DNA from: Euonymus europaeus
Taxonomy: Eukaryota > Streptophyta > Magnoliopsida > Celastrales > Celastraceae
Assembly: GCA_963580455.1 (NCBI GenBank)
Contig: OY756972.1
Span: 9,935,001 to 9,999,000, forward strand
Length of the DNA: 64,000 bases
Direction: 5' to 3'
Shown here: positions 24,606 to 37,889 of the stretch, one piece after another
How the letters are laid out: every line of letters begins with the position of its first letter
Numbering within the stretch: position 1 is the first letter of the stretch
The notes under the pieces: model-generated
Databases searched by the model: none
What the model saw: the letters and a program-made list of their open reading frames with translations, nothing else
What the model was told of the DNA's origin: nothing
Made by a program: the position numbers and the translations under genes

Positions 24606-26688
24606 GAGTTGAGCAACTTCGGACCATCAAAGTTGCTCGGTGTACAATTTTTATTGTTCTTATATGTCAAATTTTACGAGTATAAGCTTCATAAATTATT
24701 TCGATGCCAAAACACCAACTTTATATGACAAATGCACAAAATCGTTAAAAGCTCCTCCATAGAGAGAGTTGAGCAACTTCGGACTATCAAAGTTGCTCGG
24801 GATAAACTTTTTATTTTTCTTTTATATCAAATTTTACTACTATAAGCTTCCTATATTATTTCGATGCCAAAACACCAACTTTCTATGACAAATGGACGAA
24901 ACTATTAAAAGCTCCTCCATAGAGAGAGTTGAGCAAGTTCGGATCATCAAAGTTACTCTATGTACACTTATTATTGTTCTTCTATGTCAATTTTTTTTTA
25001 TACATGCTTCGAAGATTATTTCGATTCCAAAACACCAACTTTCTATGATTAATGGATAAAACCGTTAAAAACTCCTCCATAGAGAGAGTTGAGCAACTTC
25101 GGACTATCAAAGTTGCTCGGGATAGACTTTTTATTGTTCTTCTATGTCAAATTTTATGAGTATAAGCTTCCAAGATTATTTCGTTTCCAAAACACCAACT
25201 TTCTAAGACAAATGGATAGAACCGTTAAAAGCTCCTCCATAGAGAGAGTTGAGCAACTTCGGACCATCAAAAGTTGCTCGGTGTGCAATTTTTATTGTTC
25301 TTATATGTCAAATTTTAAGAGTATAAGCTTCCTAGATTATTTCGATGTCAAAACACCAACTTTCTATCACAAATGGACGAAACTGTTAAAAGCTCCTCCA
25401 TAGAGAGAGTTGAGCAAGTTCGGATCATCAAAGTTACTCTATGTACACTTTTTATTGTTCTTCTATGTCAAATTTTTTTAATACAAGCTTCCAAGATTAT
25501 TTCGATTCCAAAACACCAACTTTCTATGACTAATGGATAAAACCGTTGAAAGCTCCTCCATAGAGAGAGTTGAGCAACTTCGGACCATCAAAGTTGCTCG
25601 GTGTACAATTTTTATTGTTCTTATATGTCAAAATTTTAGAGTATAAGCTTCCTAGATTATTTCGATGCCAAAACAAGAACTTTCCATGACAAATGGACAA
25701 AACCGTTAAAAGCTCCTCCATAGAGAGAGTTGAGCAACTTCGGACCATCAAAAGTTGCTCGGTGTGCAATTTTTATTGTTCTTATATGTCAAATTTTAAG
25801 AGTATAAGCTTCCTAGATTATTTCGATGCCAAAACACCAACTTTTAATGACAAATGTACAAAACCGTTAAAAGCTCCTCCATAGAGAGAGTTGAGGAACT
25901 TCGGACCATCAAAGTTGCTCGGTTTACACTTTTTTTTGTTCTTATATATCAAATTTTATGAGTATAAGCTTCTTAGATTATTTCAATGCCAAAACACCAA
26001 CTTTCTATGACAAATGGACAAAACCGTTAAAAGCTCCTCCATAGAGAGAGTTGAGCAACTTTGGACCATCAAAGTTGCTCGGTGTACAATTTTTATTGTT
26101 CTTATATGTCAAATTTTAAGAGTACAAGCTTCCTAGATTATTTTGATGCCAAAACACCAACTTTCTATGACAAATGGACAAAACCGTTAATAGCTCCTCC
26201 GAAGAGAGAGTTGAGCAACTTCGGACCATCAAAGTTGCTCTATGTACACTTTTTATTGTTCTTCTATGTAAAATTTTATTAATACAAGCTTCCATAATTA
26301 TTTCGATTCCAAAACACCAATTTTCTATGACAAATGGATAAAACCTTTAAAAGCTCCATCATAGAGAGAGTTGAGCAACTTCGGACCATCAAAGTTACTC
26401 GGTGTACAATTTTTATTGTTCTTATATGTCAAATTTTAAGAGTATAAGCTTCCTAGATTATTTCGATGCCAAAACACCAACTTTCTATGACAAGTGGACG
26501 AAACCGTTAATAGCTCCTCCATAGAGAGAGTTGAGCAACTTTCGACTATCAAAAGTTGCTCGGGATAGACATTTTATTGTTCTTCTATGTCAAATTTTCT
26601 AAATATAAGCTTCGTAGATTATTTCGATGCCAAAACACCAACTTTCTATGGCAAATGGAGAAAACCGTTAAAAGCTCCTTCATAGAGA
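24606..26688 (+). repeat. Transition unit joining first and second monomer sets (2083 bp, 13 monomers)
   Basis: It starts as m1-m5, but the m5 at ~25246 has a tail like m2 (GACGAAACTG, with the rare TTTCTATCACAAATGG) and is followed by m8 and m9. It then runs into monomers not seen to the left: AACTTTGGACC with AGAGTACAAGC, GCTCTATGTACAC with GTAAAATTTTATTAATAC, and GTTACTCGGTGTAC. These new subtypes dominate from here rightward. Confidence 0.8.
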
Positions 26689-27980
26689 GAGTTGAGCAAC
26701 TTCAAACCATCAAAGTTGCTCGGTGTACAATTTTTATTGTTCTTATATGTCAAATTTTACGAGTATAAGCTTCATAGATTATTTCGATGCCAAAACACCA
26801 ACTTTATATGACAAATGCACAAAATCGTTAAAAGCTCCTCCATAGAGAGAGTTGAGCAACTTCGGACTATCAAAGTTGCTCGGGATAAACTTTTTATTTT
26901 TCTTTTATGTCAAATTTTACTAGTATAAGCTTCCTAGATTATTTCGATGCCAAAACACCAACTTTCTATGACAAATGGACGAAACTGTTAAAAGCTCCTC
27001 CATAGAGAGAGTTGAGCAAGTTCGGATCATCGAAGTTACTCTATGTGCACTTTTTATTGTTCTTCTATTTCAAATTTTTTTAATACAAGCTTCCAAGATT
27101 ATTTCGATTCCAAAACACCAACTTTCTATGATTAGTGGATAAAACCGTTAAAAACTCCTCCATAGAGAGAGTTGAGCAACTTCGGACCATCGAAGTTGCT
27201 CGGTGTACAATTTTTATTGTTCTTATATGTCAAAATTTAAGAGTATAAGCTTCCTAGATTATTTCGATGTGAAAACAAGAACTTTCTATGACAAATGGAC
27301 AAAACCGTTAAAAGCTCCTCCATAGAGAGAGTTGAGCAACTTCGGACCATCAAAGTTGCTCGGTTTACACTTTTTTTTGTTCTTATATATCAAATTTTAT
27401 GAGTATAAGCTTCTTAGATTATTTCGATGCCAAAACACCAACTTTCTATGACAAATGGACAAAACCATTAAAAGCTCCTCGATAGAGAGAGTTGAGCAAC
27501 TTCGGACTACAAAAGTTGCTCGGGATAGACTTTTTATTGTTCTTTTATGTCAAATTTTATGAGTATAAGCTTCCTAGATTATTTCGATGACAAAACACCA
27601 ACTTTCTATGAAAAATGAACAAAACCATTAAAAGCTCCTCCATAGAGAGAGTTGAGCAACTTCGGACCATCAAAGTTGCTCGGTGTACAATTTTTATTGT
27701 TCTTCTATGTCAAATTTTCTGAATATAAGCTTCGTAGATTATTTCGATGCCAAAACACCAACTTTCTATGACAAATTGACGAAACCGTTAAAAGCTCCTC
27801 CATAGAGAGAGTTGAGCAACTTCGGACCATCAAAAGTTGCTCGGGATAGACATTTTATTGTTCTTCTATGTCAAATTTTCTGAATATAAGCTTCGTAGAT
27901 TATTTCGATACCAAAACACCAACTTCCTATGACAAATGGATAAAACCGTTAAAAGCTCCTCCATAGAGAGAGTTGAGCAA
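25265..27980 (+). repeat. Segmental duplication C, left copy (~2.7 kb)
   Basis: It matches 39669-42384 at a constant offset of 14404 bp. Shared markers are TTTCTATCAC, AACTTTCCATGAC, CTTTTAATGAC, TTATTTCAATGCC, GAAGAGAGAGTTG, AACTTTCGAC, ACTTCAAACC and CTATGTGCAC. The copies have several substitutions between them, so this duplication is older than the 2240-, 2400- and 3196-bp tandem ones. Confidence 0.85.
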
Positions 27981-28543
27981 CTTCGGACCATCAAAGTTGC
28001 TCGGTTTACACTTTTTTTTGTTCTTATATATCAAATTTTATGAGTATAAGCTTCTTAGATTATTTCGATGCCAAAACACCAACTTTCTATGACAAATGGA
28101 CAAAACCATTAAAAGCTCCTCGATAGAGAGAGTTGAGCAACTTCGGACTACAAAAGTTGCTCGGGATAGACTTTTTATTGTTCTTATATGTCAAAATTTT
28201 AGAGTATAAGCTTCCTAGATTATTTCGATGCCAAAACAAGAACTTTCTATGACAAATGGACAAAACCGTTAAAAGCTCCTCCATAGAGAGAGTTGAGGAA
28301 CTTCGGACCATCAAAGTTGCTCGGTTTACACTTTTTTTTTCTTATATATCAAATTTTATGAGTATAAGCTTCTTAGATTATTTCGATGCCAAAACATCAA
28401 CTTTCTATGACAAATGGAGAAAACCGTTAAAAGCTCCTCGATAGAGAGAGTTGAGCAACTTCGGACTACAAAAGTTGCTCGGGATAGACTTTTTATTGTT
28501 CTTTTATGTCAAATTTTACGAGTATAAGCTTCCTAGATTATTT
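26144..28543 (+). repeat. 2400-bp tandem duplication, unit 1 (15 monomers)
   Basis: Followed directly by a copy at offset 2400. The unit includes GCTCTATGTACAC/TTATTAATAC, GTTACTCGGTGTAC, m13, m1, an m2-like, a TTACTCTATGTGCAC monomer with GATTAGTGG, a GATGTGAAAACAAGAAC monomer, GATGACAAAACACC with GAAAAATGAAC, AAATTGACG, and CAACTTCCTATG monomers, then m10 and m11. Near 28180 an m11 front passes into an m9 rear (CTTATATGTCAAAATTTTAGAG), an internal chimera. Confidence 0.9.
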
Positions 28544-30943
28544 CGATGCCAAAACACCAACTTTCTATGACAAATGGACAAAACCGTTAATAGCTCCTCC
28601 GAAGAGAGAGTTGAGCAACTTCGGACCATCAAAGTTGCTCTATGTACACTTTTTATTGTTCTTCTATGTAAAATTTTATTAATACAAGCTTCCATAATTA
28701 TTTCGATTCCAAAACACCAATTTTCTATGACAAATGGATAAAACCTTTAAAAGCTCCATCATAGAGAGAGTTGAGCAACTTCGGACCATCAAAGTTACTC
28801 GGTGTACAATTTTTATTGTTCTTATATGTCAAATTTTAAGAGTATAAGCTTCCTAGATTATTTCGATGCCAAAACACCAACTTTCTATGACAAGTGGACG
28901 AAACCGTTAATAGCTCCTCCATAGAGAGAGTTGAGCAACTTTCGACTATCAAAAGTTGCTCGGGATAGACATTTTATTGTTCTTCTATGTCAAATTTTCT
29001 AAATATAAGCTTCGTAGATTATTTCGATGCCAAAACACCAACTTTCTATGGCAAATGGAGAAAACCGTTAAAAGCTCCTTCATAGAGAGAGTTGAGCAAC
29101 TTCAAACCATCAAAGTTGCTCGGTGTACAATTTTTATTGTTCTTATATGTCAAATTTTACGAGTATAAGCTTCATAGATTATTTCGATGCCAAAACACCA
29201 ACTTTATATGACAAATGCACAAAATCGTTAAAAGCTCCTCCATAGAGAGAGTTGAGCAACTTCGGACTATCAAAGTTGCTCGGGATAAACTTTTTATTTT
29301 TCTTTTATGTCAAATTTTACTAGTATAAGCTTCCTAGATTATTTCGATGCCAAAACACCAACTTTCTATGACAAATGGACGAAACTGTTAAAAGCTCCTC
29401 CATAGAGAGAGTTGAGCAAGTTCGGATCATCGAAGTTACTCTATGTGCACTTTTTATTGTTCTTCTATTTCAAATTTTTTTAATACAAGCTTCCAAGATT
29501 ATTTCGATTCCAAAACACCAACTTTCTATGATTAGTGGATAAAACCGTTAAAAACTCCTCCATAGAGAGAGTTGAGCAACTTCGGACCATCGAAGTTGCT
29601 CGGTGTACAATTTTTATTGTTCTTATATGTCAAAATTTAAGAGTATAAGCTTCCTAGATTATTTCGATGTGAAAACAAGAACTTTCTATGACAAATGGAC
29701 AAAACCGTTAAAAGCTCCTCCATAGAGAGAGTTGAGCAACTTCGGACCATCAAAGTTGCTCGGTTTACACTTTTTTTTGTTCTTATATATCAAATTTTAT
29801 GAGTATAAGCTTCTTAGATTATTTCGATGCCAAAACACCAACTTTCTATGACAAATGGACAAAACCATTAAAAGCTCCTCGATAGAGAGAGTTGAGCAAC
29901 TTCGGACTACAAAAGTTGCTCGGGATAGACTTTTTATTGTTCTTTTATGTCAAATTTTATGAGTATAAGCTTCCTAGATTATTTCGATGACAAAACACCA
30001 ACTTTCTATGAAAAATGAACAAAACCATTAAAAGCTCCTCCATAGAGAGAGTTGAGCAACTTCGGACCATCAAAGTTGCTCGGTGTACAATTTTTATTGT
30101 TCTTCTATGTCAAATTTTCTGAATATAAGCTTCGTAGATTATTTCGATGCCAAAACACCAACTTTCTATGACAAATTGACGAAACCGTTAAAAGCTCCTC
30201 CATAGAGAGAGTTGAGCAACTTCGGACCATCAAAAGTTGCTCGGGATAGACATTTTATTGTTCTTCTATGTCAAATTTTCTGAATATAAGCTTCGTAGAT
30301 TATTTCGATGCCAAAACACCAACTTCCTATGACAAATGGATAAAACCGTTAAAAGCTCCTCCATAGAGAGAGTTGAGCAACTTCGGACCATCAAAGTTGC
30401 TCGGTTTACACTTTTTTTTGTTCTTATATATCAAATTTTATGAGTATAAGCTTCTTAGATTATTTCGATGCCAAAACACCAACTTTCTATGACAAATGGA
30501 CAAAACCATTAAAAGCTCCTCGATAGAGAGAGTTGAGCAACTTCGGACTACAAAAGTTGCTCGGGATAGACTTTTTATTGTTCTTATATGTCAAAATTTT
30601 AGAGTATAAGCTTCCTAGATTATTTCGATGCCAAAACAAGAACTTTCTATGACAAATGGACAAAACCGTTAAAAGCTCCTCCATAGAGAGAGTTGAGGAA
30701 CTTCGGACCATCAAAGTTGCTCGGTTTACACTTTTTTTTTCTTATATATCAAATTTTATGAGTATAAGCTTCTTAGATTATTTCGATGCCAAAACATCAA
30801 CTTTCTATGACAAATGGAGAAAACCGTTAAAAGCTCCTCGATAGAGAGAGTTGAGCAACTTCGGACTACAAAAGTTGCTCGGGATAGACTTTTTATTGTT
30901 CTTTTATGTCAAATTTTACGAGTATAAGCTTCCTAGATTATTT
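28544..30943 (+). repeat. 2400-bp tandem duplication, unit 2 (15 monomers)
   Basis: Near-identical to the preceding unit. The one substitution I noticed is A at 27910 versus G at 30310. The match begins after TTTTG/TTTCG differ near 26143/28543. It ends where the copies switch to different tails: TTAATAGCTCC near 28590 and CTTTAAAAGATCC near 30986. Confidence 0.9.
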
Positions 30944-33900
30944 CGATGCCAAAACACCAACTTTCTATGACAAATGGACAAAACCTTTAAAAGATCCTCC
31001 ATAGAGAGAGTTGAGCAACTTCGGACCTTCAAAGTTGCTCGGTGTACAATTTTTATTGTTCTTCTATGTCAAATTTTCTGAATATAAGCTTCGTAGATTA
31101 TTTCGATGCCAAAACACCAACTTTCTATGACAAATGGACGAAACCGTTAAAAGCTCCTCCATAGAGAGAGTTGAGCAACTTCGGACTATCAAAAGTTGCT
31201 CGGGATAGACATTTTATTGTTCTTCTATGTCAAATTTTCTAAATATAAGCTTCGTAGATTATTTCGATGCCAAAACACCAACTTTCTATGGCAAATGGAG
31301 AAAACCGTTAAAAGCTCCTTCATAGAGAGAGTTGAGCAACTTCGGACCATCAAAGTTGCTCGGTGTACAATTTTTATTGTTCTTATATGTCAAATTTTAC
31401 GAGTATAAGCTTCATAAATTATTTCGATGCCAAAACACCAACTTTATATGACAAATGCACAAAATCGTTAAAAGCTCCTCCATAGAGAGAGTTGAGCAAC
31501 TTCGGACTATCAAAGTTTCTCGGGATAAACTTTTTATTTTTCTTTTATATCAAATTTTACTAGTATAAGCTTCCTATATTATTTCGATGCCAAAACACCA
31601 ACTTTCTATGACAAATGGACGAAACTATTAAAAGCTCCTCCATAGAGAGAGTTGAGCAAGTTCGGATCATCAAAGTTACTCTATGTACACTTATTATTGT
31701 TCTTCTATGTCAAATTTTTTTAATACATGCTTCGAAGATTATTTCGATTCCAAAACACCAACTTTCTATGATTAATGGATAAAACCGTTAAAAACTCCTC
31801 CATAGAGAGAGTTGAGCAACTTCGGACTATCAAAGTTGCTCGGGATAGACTTTTTATTGTTCTTCTATGTCAAATTTTATGAGTATAAGCTTCCAAGATT
31901 ATTTCGTTTCCAAAACACCAACTTTCTAAGACAAATGGATAGAACCGTTAAAAGCTCCTCCATAGAGAGAGTTGAGCAACTTCGGACCATCAAAAGTTGC
32001 TCGGTGTGCAATTTTTATTGTTTTTATATGTCAAATTTTAAGAGTATAAGCTTCCTAGATTATTTCGATGCCAAAACACCAACTTTCTATGACAAATGTA
32101 CAAAACCGTTAAAAGCTCCTCCATAGAGAGAGTTGAGGAACTTCGGACCATCAAAGTTGCTCGGTTTAAACTTTTTTTTGTTCTTATATATCACATTTTA
32201 TGAGTATAAGCTTCGCAGATTATTTCGATGCCAAAACACCAACTTTCTATGACAAATGGACAAAACCGTTAAAAGCTCCTCGATAGAGAGAGTTGAGCAA
32301 CTTCGGACTATCAAAGTTGCTCGGGATAAACTTTTTATTGTTCTTTTATGTCAAATTTTACGAGTATAAGCTTCCTAGATTATTTCGATGCCAAAACACC
32401 AACTTTCTATGACAAATGGACGAAACCGTTAAAAGCTCCCCTATAGAGATAGTTGAGCAAGTTCGGATCATCAAAGTTACTCTATGTACACTTTTTATTG
32501 TTCTTCTATGTCAAATTTTTTTAATACAAGCTTCCAAGATTATTTCGATTCCAAAACACCAACTTTCTATGACTAATGGATAAAACCGTTGAAAGCTCCT
32601 CCATAGAGAGAGTTGAGCAACTTCGGACCATCAAAGTTGCTCGGTGTACAATTTTTATTGTTCTTATATGTCAAAATTTTAGAGTATAAGCTTCCTAGAT
32701 TATTTCGATGCCAAAACAAGAACTTTCTATGACAAATGGACAAAACCGTTAAAAGCTCCTCCATAGAGAGAGTTGAGGAACTTCGGACCATCAAAGTTGC
32801 TCGGTTTACACTTTTTTTTTTCTTATATATCAAATTTTATGAGTATAAGCTTCTTAGATTATTTCGATGCCAAAACATCAACTTTCTATGTCAAATGGAC
32901 AAAACCGTTAAAAGCTCCTCGATAGAGAGAGTTGAGCAACTTCGGACTACAAAAGTTGCTCGGGATAGACTTTTTATTGTTCTTTTATGTCAAATTTTAC
33001 GAGTATAAGCTTCCTAGATTATTTCGATGCCAAAACACCAACTTTCTATGATAAATGAGCAAAACCGTTAAAAGCTCCTCCATAGAGAGAGTTGAGTAAC
33101 ACCGGGCCATCAAAGTTGCTCGGTGTACAATTTTTATTGTTTTTCTATGTCGAATTTTCTAAATATAAGCTTCGTAGATTATTTCGATGCCAAAACACCA
33201 ACTTTCTATGGCAAATGGAGAAAACCGTTAAAAGCTCCTTCATAGAGAGAGCTGAGCAACTTCGGACCATCAAAGTTGCTCGGTGTACAATTTTTATTGT
33301 TCTTATATGTCAAATTTTACGAGTATAAGCTTCATAAATTATTTCGATGCCAAAACACCAACTTTATATGACAAATGCACAAAATCGTTAAAAGCTCCTC
33401 CATAGAGAGAGTTGAGCAACTTCGGACTATCAAAGTTGCTCGGGATAAACTTTTTATTTTTCTTTTATATCAAATTTTACTAGTATAAGCTTCCTATATT
33501 ATTTCGATGCCAAAACACCAACTTTCTATGACAAATGGACGAAACTATTAAAAGCTCCTCCATAGAGAGAGTTGAGCAAGTTCGGATCATCAAAGTTACT
33601 CTATGTACACTTATTATTGTTCTTCTATGTCAATTTTTTTTAATACATGCTTCGAAGATTATTTCGATTCCAAAACACCAACTTTCTATGATTAATGGAT
33701 AAAACCGTTAAAAACTCCTCCATAGAGAGAGTTGAGCAACTTCGGACTATCAAAGTTGCTCGGGATAGACTTTTTATTGTTCTTCTATGTCAAATTTTAT
33801 GAGTATAAGCTTCCAAGATTATTTCGTTTCCAAAACACCAACTTTCTAAGACAAATGGATAGAACCGTTAAAAGCTCCTCCATAGAGAGAGTTGAGCAAC

Positions 33901-35215
33901 TTCGGACCATCAAAAGTTGCTCGGTGTGCAATTTTTATTGTTTTTATATGTCAAATTTTAAGAGTATAAGCTTCCTAGATTATTTCGATGCCAAAACACC
34001 AACTTTCTATGACAAATGTACAAAACCGTTAAAAGCTCCTCCATAGAGAGAGTTGAGGAACTTCGGACCATCAAAGTTGCTCGGTTTAAACTTTTTTTTG
34101 TTCTTATATATCACATTTTATGAGTATAAGCTTCGCAGATTATTTCGATGCCAAAACACCAACTTTCTATGACAAATGGACAAAACCGTTAAAAGCTCCT
34201 CGATAGAGAGAGTTGAGGAACTTCGGGCTATCAAAGTTGCTCGGGATAAACTTTTTATTGTTCTTTTATGTCAAATTTTACGAGTATAAGCTTCCTAGAT
34301 TATTTCGATGCCAAAACACCAACTTTCTATGATAAATGAGCAAAACCGTTAAAAGCTCCTCCATAGAGAGAGTTGAGTAACATCGGGCCATCAAAGTTGC
34401 TCGGTGTACAATTTTTATTGTTTTTCTATGTCGAATTTTCTAAATATAAGCTTCGTAGATTATTTCGATGCCAAAACACCAACTTTCTATGGCAAATGGA
34501 GAAAACCGTTAAAAGCTCCTTCATAGAGAGAGTTGAGCAACTTCGGACCATCAAAGTTGCTCGGTGTACAATTTTTATTGTTCTTATATGTCAAATTTTA
34601 CGAGTATAAGCTTCATAAATTATTTCGATGCCAAAACACCAACTTTATATGACAAATGCACAAAATCGTTAAAAGCTCCTCCATAGAGAGAGTTGAGCAA
34701 CTTCGGACTATCAAAGTTGCTCGGGATAAACTTTTTATTTTTCTTTTATATCAAATTTTACTAGTATAAGCTTCCTATATTATTTCGATGCCAAAACACC
34801 AACTTTCTATGACAAATGGACGAAACTATTAAAAGCTCCTCCATAGAGAGAGTTGAGCAAGTTCGGATCATCAAAGTTACTCTATGTACACTTATTATTG
34901 TTCTTCTATGTCAATTTTTTTTTATACATGCTTCGAAGATTATTTCGATTCCAAAACACCAACTTTCTATGATTAATGGATAAAACCGTTAAAAACTCCT
35001 CCATAGAGAGAGTTGAGCAACTTCGGACTATCAAAGTTGCTCGGGATAGACTTTTTATTGTTCTTCTATGTCAAATTTTATGAGTATAAGCTTCCAAGAT
35101 TATTTCGTTTCCAAAACACCAACTTTCTAAGACAAATGGATAGAACCGTTAAAAGCTCCTCCATAGAGAGAGTTGAGCAACTTCGGACCATCAAAAGTTG
35201 CTCGGTGTGCAATTT
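30583..35215 (+). repeat. Segmental duplication A, right copy (~4.6 kb)
   Basis: Counterpart of 20658-25290. It holds a 13-mer tail, the 12-mer 31329-33248, the 8-mer 33249-34529 and the first monomers of the following unit. The left boundary lies inside an m11/m9 chimera, where the sequence upstream belongs to the 2400-bp family. The right boundary lies in m5, where GTTCTTATATG versus GTTTTTATATG and then the tails diverge. Confidence 0.88.
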
Positions 35216-36287
35216 TTATTGTTTTTATATGTCAAATTTTAAGAGTATAAGCTTCCTAGATTATTTCGATGCAAAACACCAACTTTCTATGACAAATGTA
35301 CAAAACCGTTAAAACTCCTCCATAGAGAGAGTTGAGGAACTTCGGACCATCAAAGTTGCTCGGTTTAAACTTTTTTTTGTTCTTATATATCACATTTTAT
35401 GAGTATAAGCTTCGCAGATTATTTCGATGCCAAAACACCAACTTTCTATGACAAATGGACAAAACCGTTAAAAGCTCCTCGATAGAGAGAGTTGAGCAAC
35501 TTCGGACTATCAAAGTTGCTCGGGATAAAATTTTTATTGTTCTTTTATGTCAAATTTTACGAGTATAAGCTTCCTAGATTATTTCAATGCCAAAACACCA
35601 ACTTTCTATGACAAATGGACGAAACCGTTAAAAGCTCCTCTATAGAGATAGTTGAGCAAGTTCGGATCATCAAAGTTGCTCGGTGTACAATTTTTATTGT
35701 TCTTATATGTCAAAATTTTAGAGTATAAGCTTCCTAGATTATTTCGATGCCAAAACAAGAACTTTCTATGACAAATGGACAAAACCGTTAAAAGCTCCTC
35801 CATAAAGAGAGTTGAGGAACTTCGGACCATCAAAGTTGCTCGGTTTACACTTTGTTTTTTCTTATATATCAAATTTTATGAGTATAAGCTTCTTAGATTA
35901 TTTCGATGCCAAAACATCAACTTTCTATGTCAAATGGACAAAACCGTTAAAAGCTCCTCGATAGAGAGAGTTGAGCAACTTCGGACTACAAAAGTTGCTC
36001 GGGATAGACTTTTTATTGTTCTTTTATGTCAAATTTTATGAGTATAAGCTTCCTAGATTATTTCGATGCCAAAACACCAACTTTCTATGATAAATGAGCA
36101 AAACCGTTAAAAGCTCCTCCATAGAGAGAGTTGAGTAACACCGGGCCATCAAAGTTGCTCGGTGTACAATTTTTATTGTTTTTCTATGTCGAATTTTCTA
36201 AATATAAGCTTCGTAGATTATTTCGATGCCAAAACACCAACTTTCTATGGCAAATGGAGAAAACCGTTAAAAGCTCCTTCATAGAGA
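34530..36287 (+). repeat. 11-mer HOR derivative with three lesions (1758 bp)
   Basis: The order is m1-m7, then an m8/m9 chimera near 35650, m10, m11 and the hybrid m12/m13. The chimera has the m8 head AAGTTCGGATCATC joined at CAAAGTT to the m9 body. The m5 here lost one C (GATGCAAAACACC near 35271) and one base in TTAAAACTCCTCC near 35310, giving the 2-bp shortfall. m10 has its T-run interrupted (CACTTTGTTTTTTC near 35852). Confidence 0.85.
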
Positions 36288-37255
36288 GAGTTGAGCAACT
36301 TCGGACCATCAAAGTTGCTCGGTGTACAATTTTTATTGTTCTTATATGTCAAATTTTACGAGTATAAGCTTCATAAATTATTTCGATGCCAAAACACCAA
36401 CTTTATATGACAAATGCACAAAATCGTTAAAAGCTCCTCCATAGAGAGAGTTGAGCAACTTCGGACTATCAAAGTTGCTCGGGATAAACTTTTTATTTTT
36501 CTTTTATATCAAATTTTACTAGTATAAGCTTCCTATATTATTTCGATGCCAAAACACCAACTTTCTATGACAAATGGACGAAACTGTTAAAAGCTCCTCC
36601 ATAGAGAGAGTTGAGCAAGTTCGGATCATCAAAGTTACTCTATGTACACTTTTTATTGTTCTTCTATGTCAAATTTTTTTAATACAAGCTTCCAAGATTA
36701 TTTCGATTCCAAAACACCAACTTTCTATAATTAATGGATAAAACCGTTAAAAACTCCTCCATAGAGAGAGTTGAGCAACTTCGGACTATCAAAGTTGCTC
36801 GGGATAGACTTTTTATTGTTCTTCTATGTCAAATTTTATGAGTATATGCTTCCAAGATTATTTCGTTTCCAAAACACCAACTTTCTAAGACAAATGGATA
36901 AAACCGTTAAAAGCTCCTCCATAGAGAGAGTTGAGCAACTTCGGACCATCAAAGTTGCTCGATGTACAATTTTTATTGTTCTTCTATGTCAAATTTTCTG
37001 AATATAAGCTTCGTAGATTATTTCGATGCCAAAACACCAACTTTCTATGACAAATGGACGAAACCGTTAAAAGCTCCTCCATAGAGAGAGTTGAGCAACT
37101 TCGGACTATCAAAAGTTGCTCGGGATAGACATTTTATTGTTCTTCTATGTCAAATTTTCTAAATATAAGCTTAGTAGATTATTTCGATGCCAAAACACCA
37201 ACTTTCTATGGCAAATGGAGAAAACCGTTAAAAGCTCCTCCATAGAGAGAGTTGA
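35685..37255 (+). repeat. Segmental duplication D, right copy (~1.6 kb)
   Basis: Counterpart of 14080-15650. It ends inside m13 near 37230, where the tail switches from CTCCTTCATAG to CTCCTCCATAG and an m3 monomer follows in place of m1. Confidence 0.8.
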
Positions 37256-37889
37256 GCAAGTTCGGATCATCAAAGTTACTCTATGTACACTTTTTATTGT
37301 TCTTCTATGTCAAATTTTTTTAATACAAGCTTCCAAGATTATTTCGATTCCAAAACACAAACTTTCTATGATTAATGGATAAAACCGTTAAAAACTCCTC
37401 CATAGAGAGAGTTGAGCAACTTCGGACTATCAAAGTTGCTCGGGATAGACTTTTTATTGTTCTTCTATGTCAAATTTTATGAGTATAAGCTTCCAAGATT
37501 ATTTCGTTTCCAAAACACCAACTTTCTAAGACAAATGGATAAAACCGTTAAAAGCTCCTCCATAGAGAGAGTTGAGCAACTTCGGACCATCAAAGTTGCT
37601 CGGTGTACAATTTTTATTGTTCTTCTATGTCAAATTTTCTGAATATAAGCTTCGTAGATTATTTCGATGCCAAAACACCAACTTTCTATGACAAATGGAC
37701 GAAACCGTTAAAAGCTCCTCCATAGAGAGAGTTGAGCAACTTCGGACTATCAAAAGTTGCTCGGGATAGACATTTTATTGTTCTTCTATGTCAAATTTTC
37801 TAAATATAAGCTTAGTATATTATTTCGATGCCAAAACACCAACTTTCTATGGCAAATGGAGAAAACCGTTAAAAGGTCCTTCATAGAGA
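36288..37889 (+). repeat. 10-mer HOR derivative: two short blocks (1602 bp)
   Basis: The order is m1, m2, m3, m4, m12, m13, m3, m4, m12, m13. The first m13 (37088-37248) ends in a tail typical of m2 or m7, so that m3 follows it. The 1602-bp length is ten monomers with two 161-bp m13 copies. Confidence 0.85.

Larger units (their letters stand above)
20658..25290 (+). repeat. Segmental duplication A, left copy (~4.6 kb)
   Basis: This stretch matches 30583-35215 at an offset of 9925 bp, falling to 9924 bp after a T-run in m10 differs by one base (eleven Ts near 22887, ten near 32811). It covers the end of the 2240-bp duplication, a 13-mer tail, a 12-mer (21404-23324), an 8-mer (23325-24605) and the first monomers of the next unit. 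Shared rarities are the hybrid heads GAGTAACACCGGGCC and GAGTAACATCGGGCC, the m3 form ACATGCTTCGAAG, and AGAGAGCTGAGC at 23325. Confidence 0.88.
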
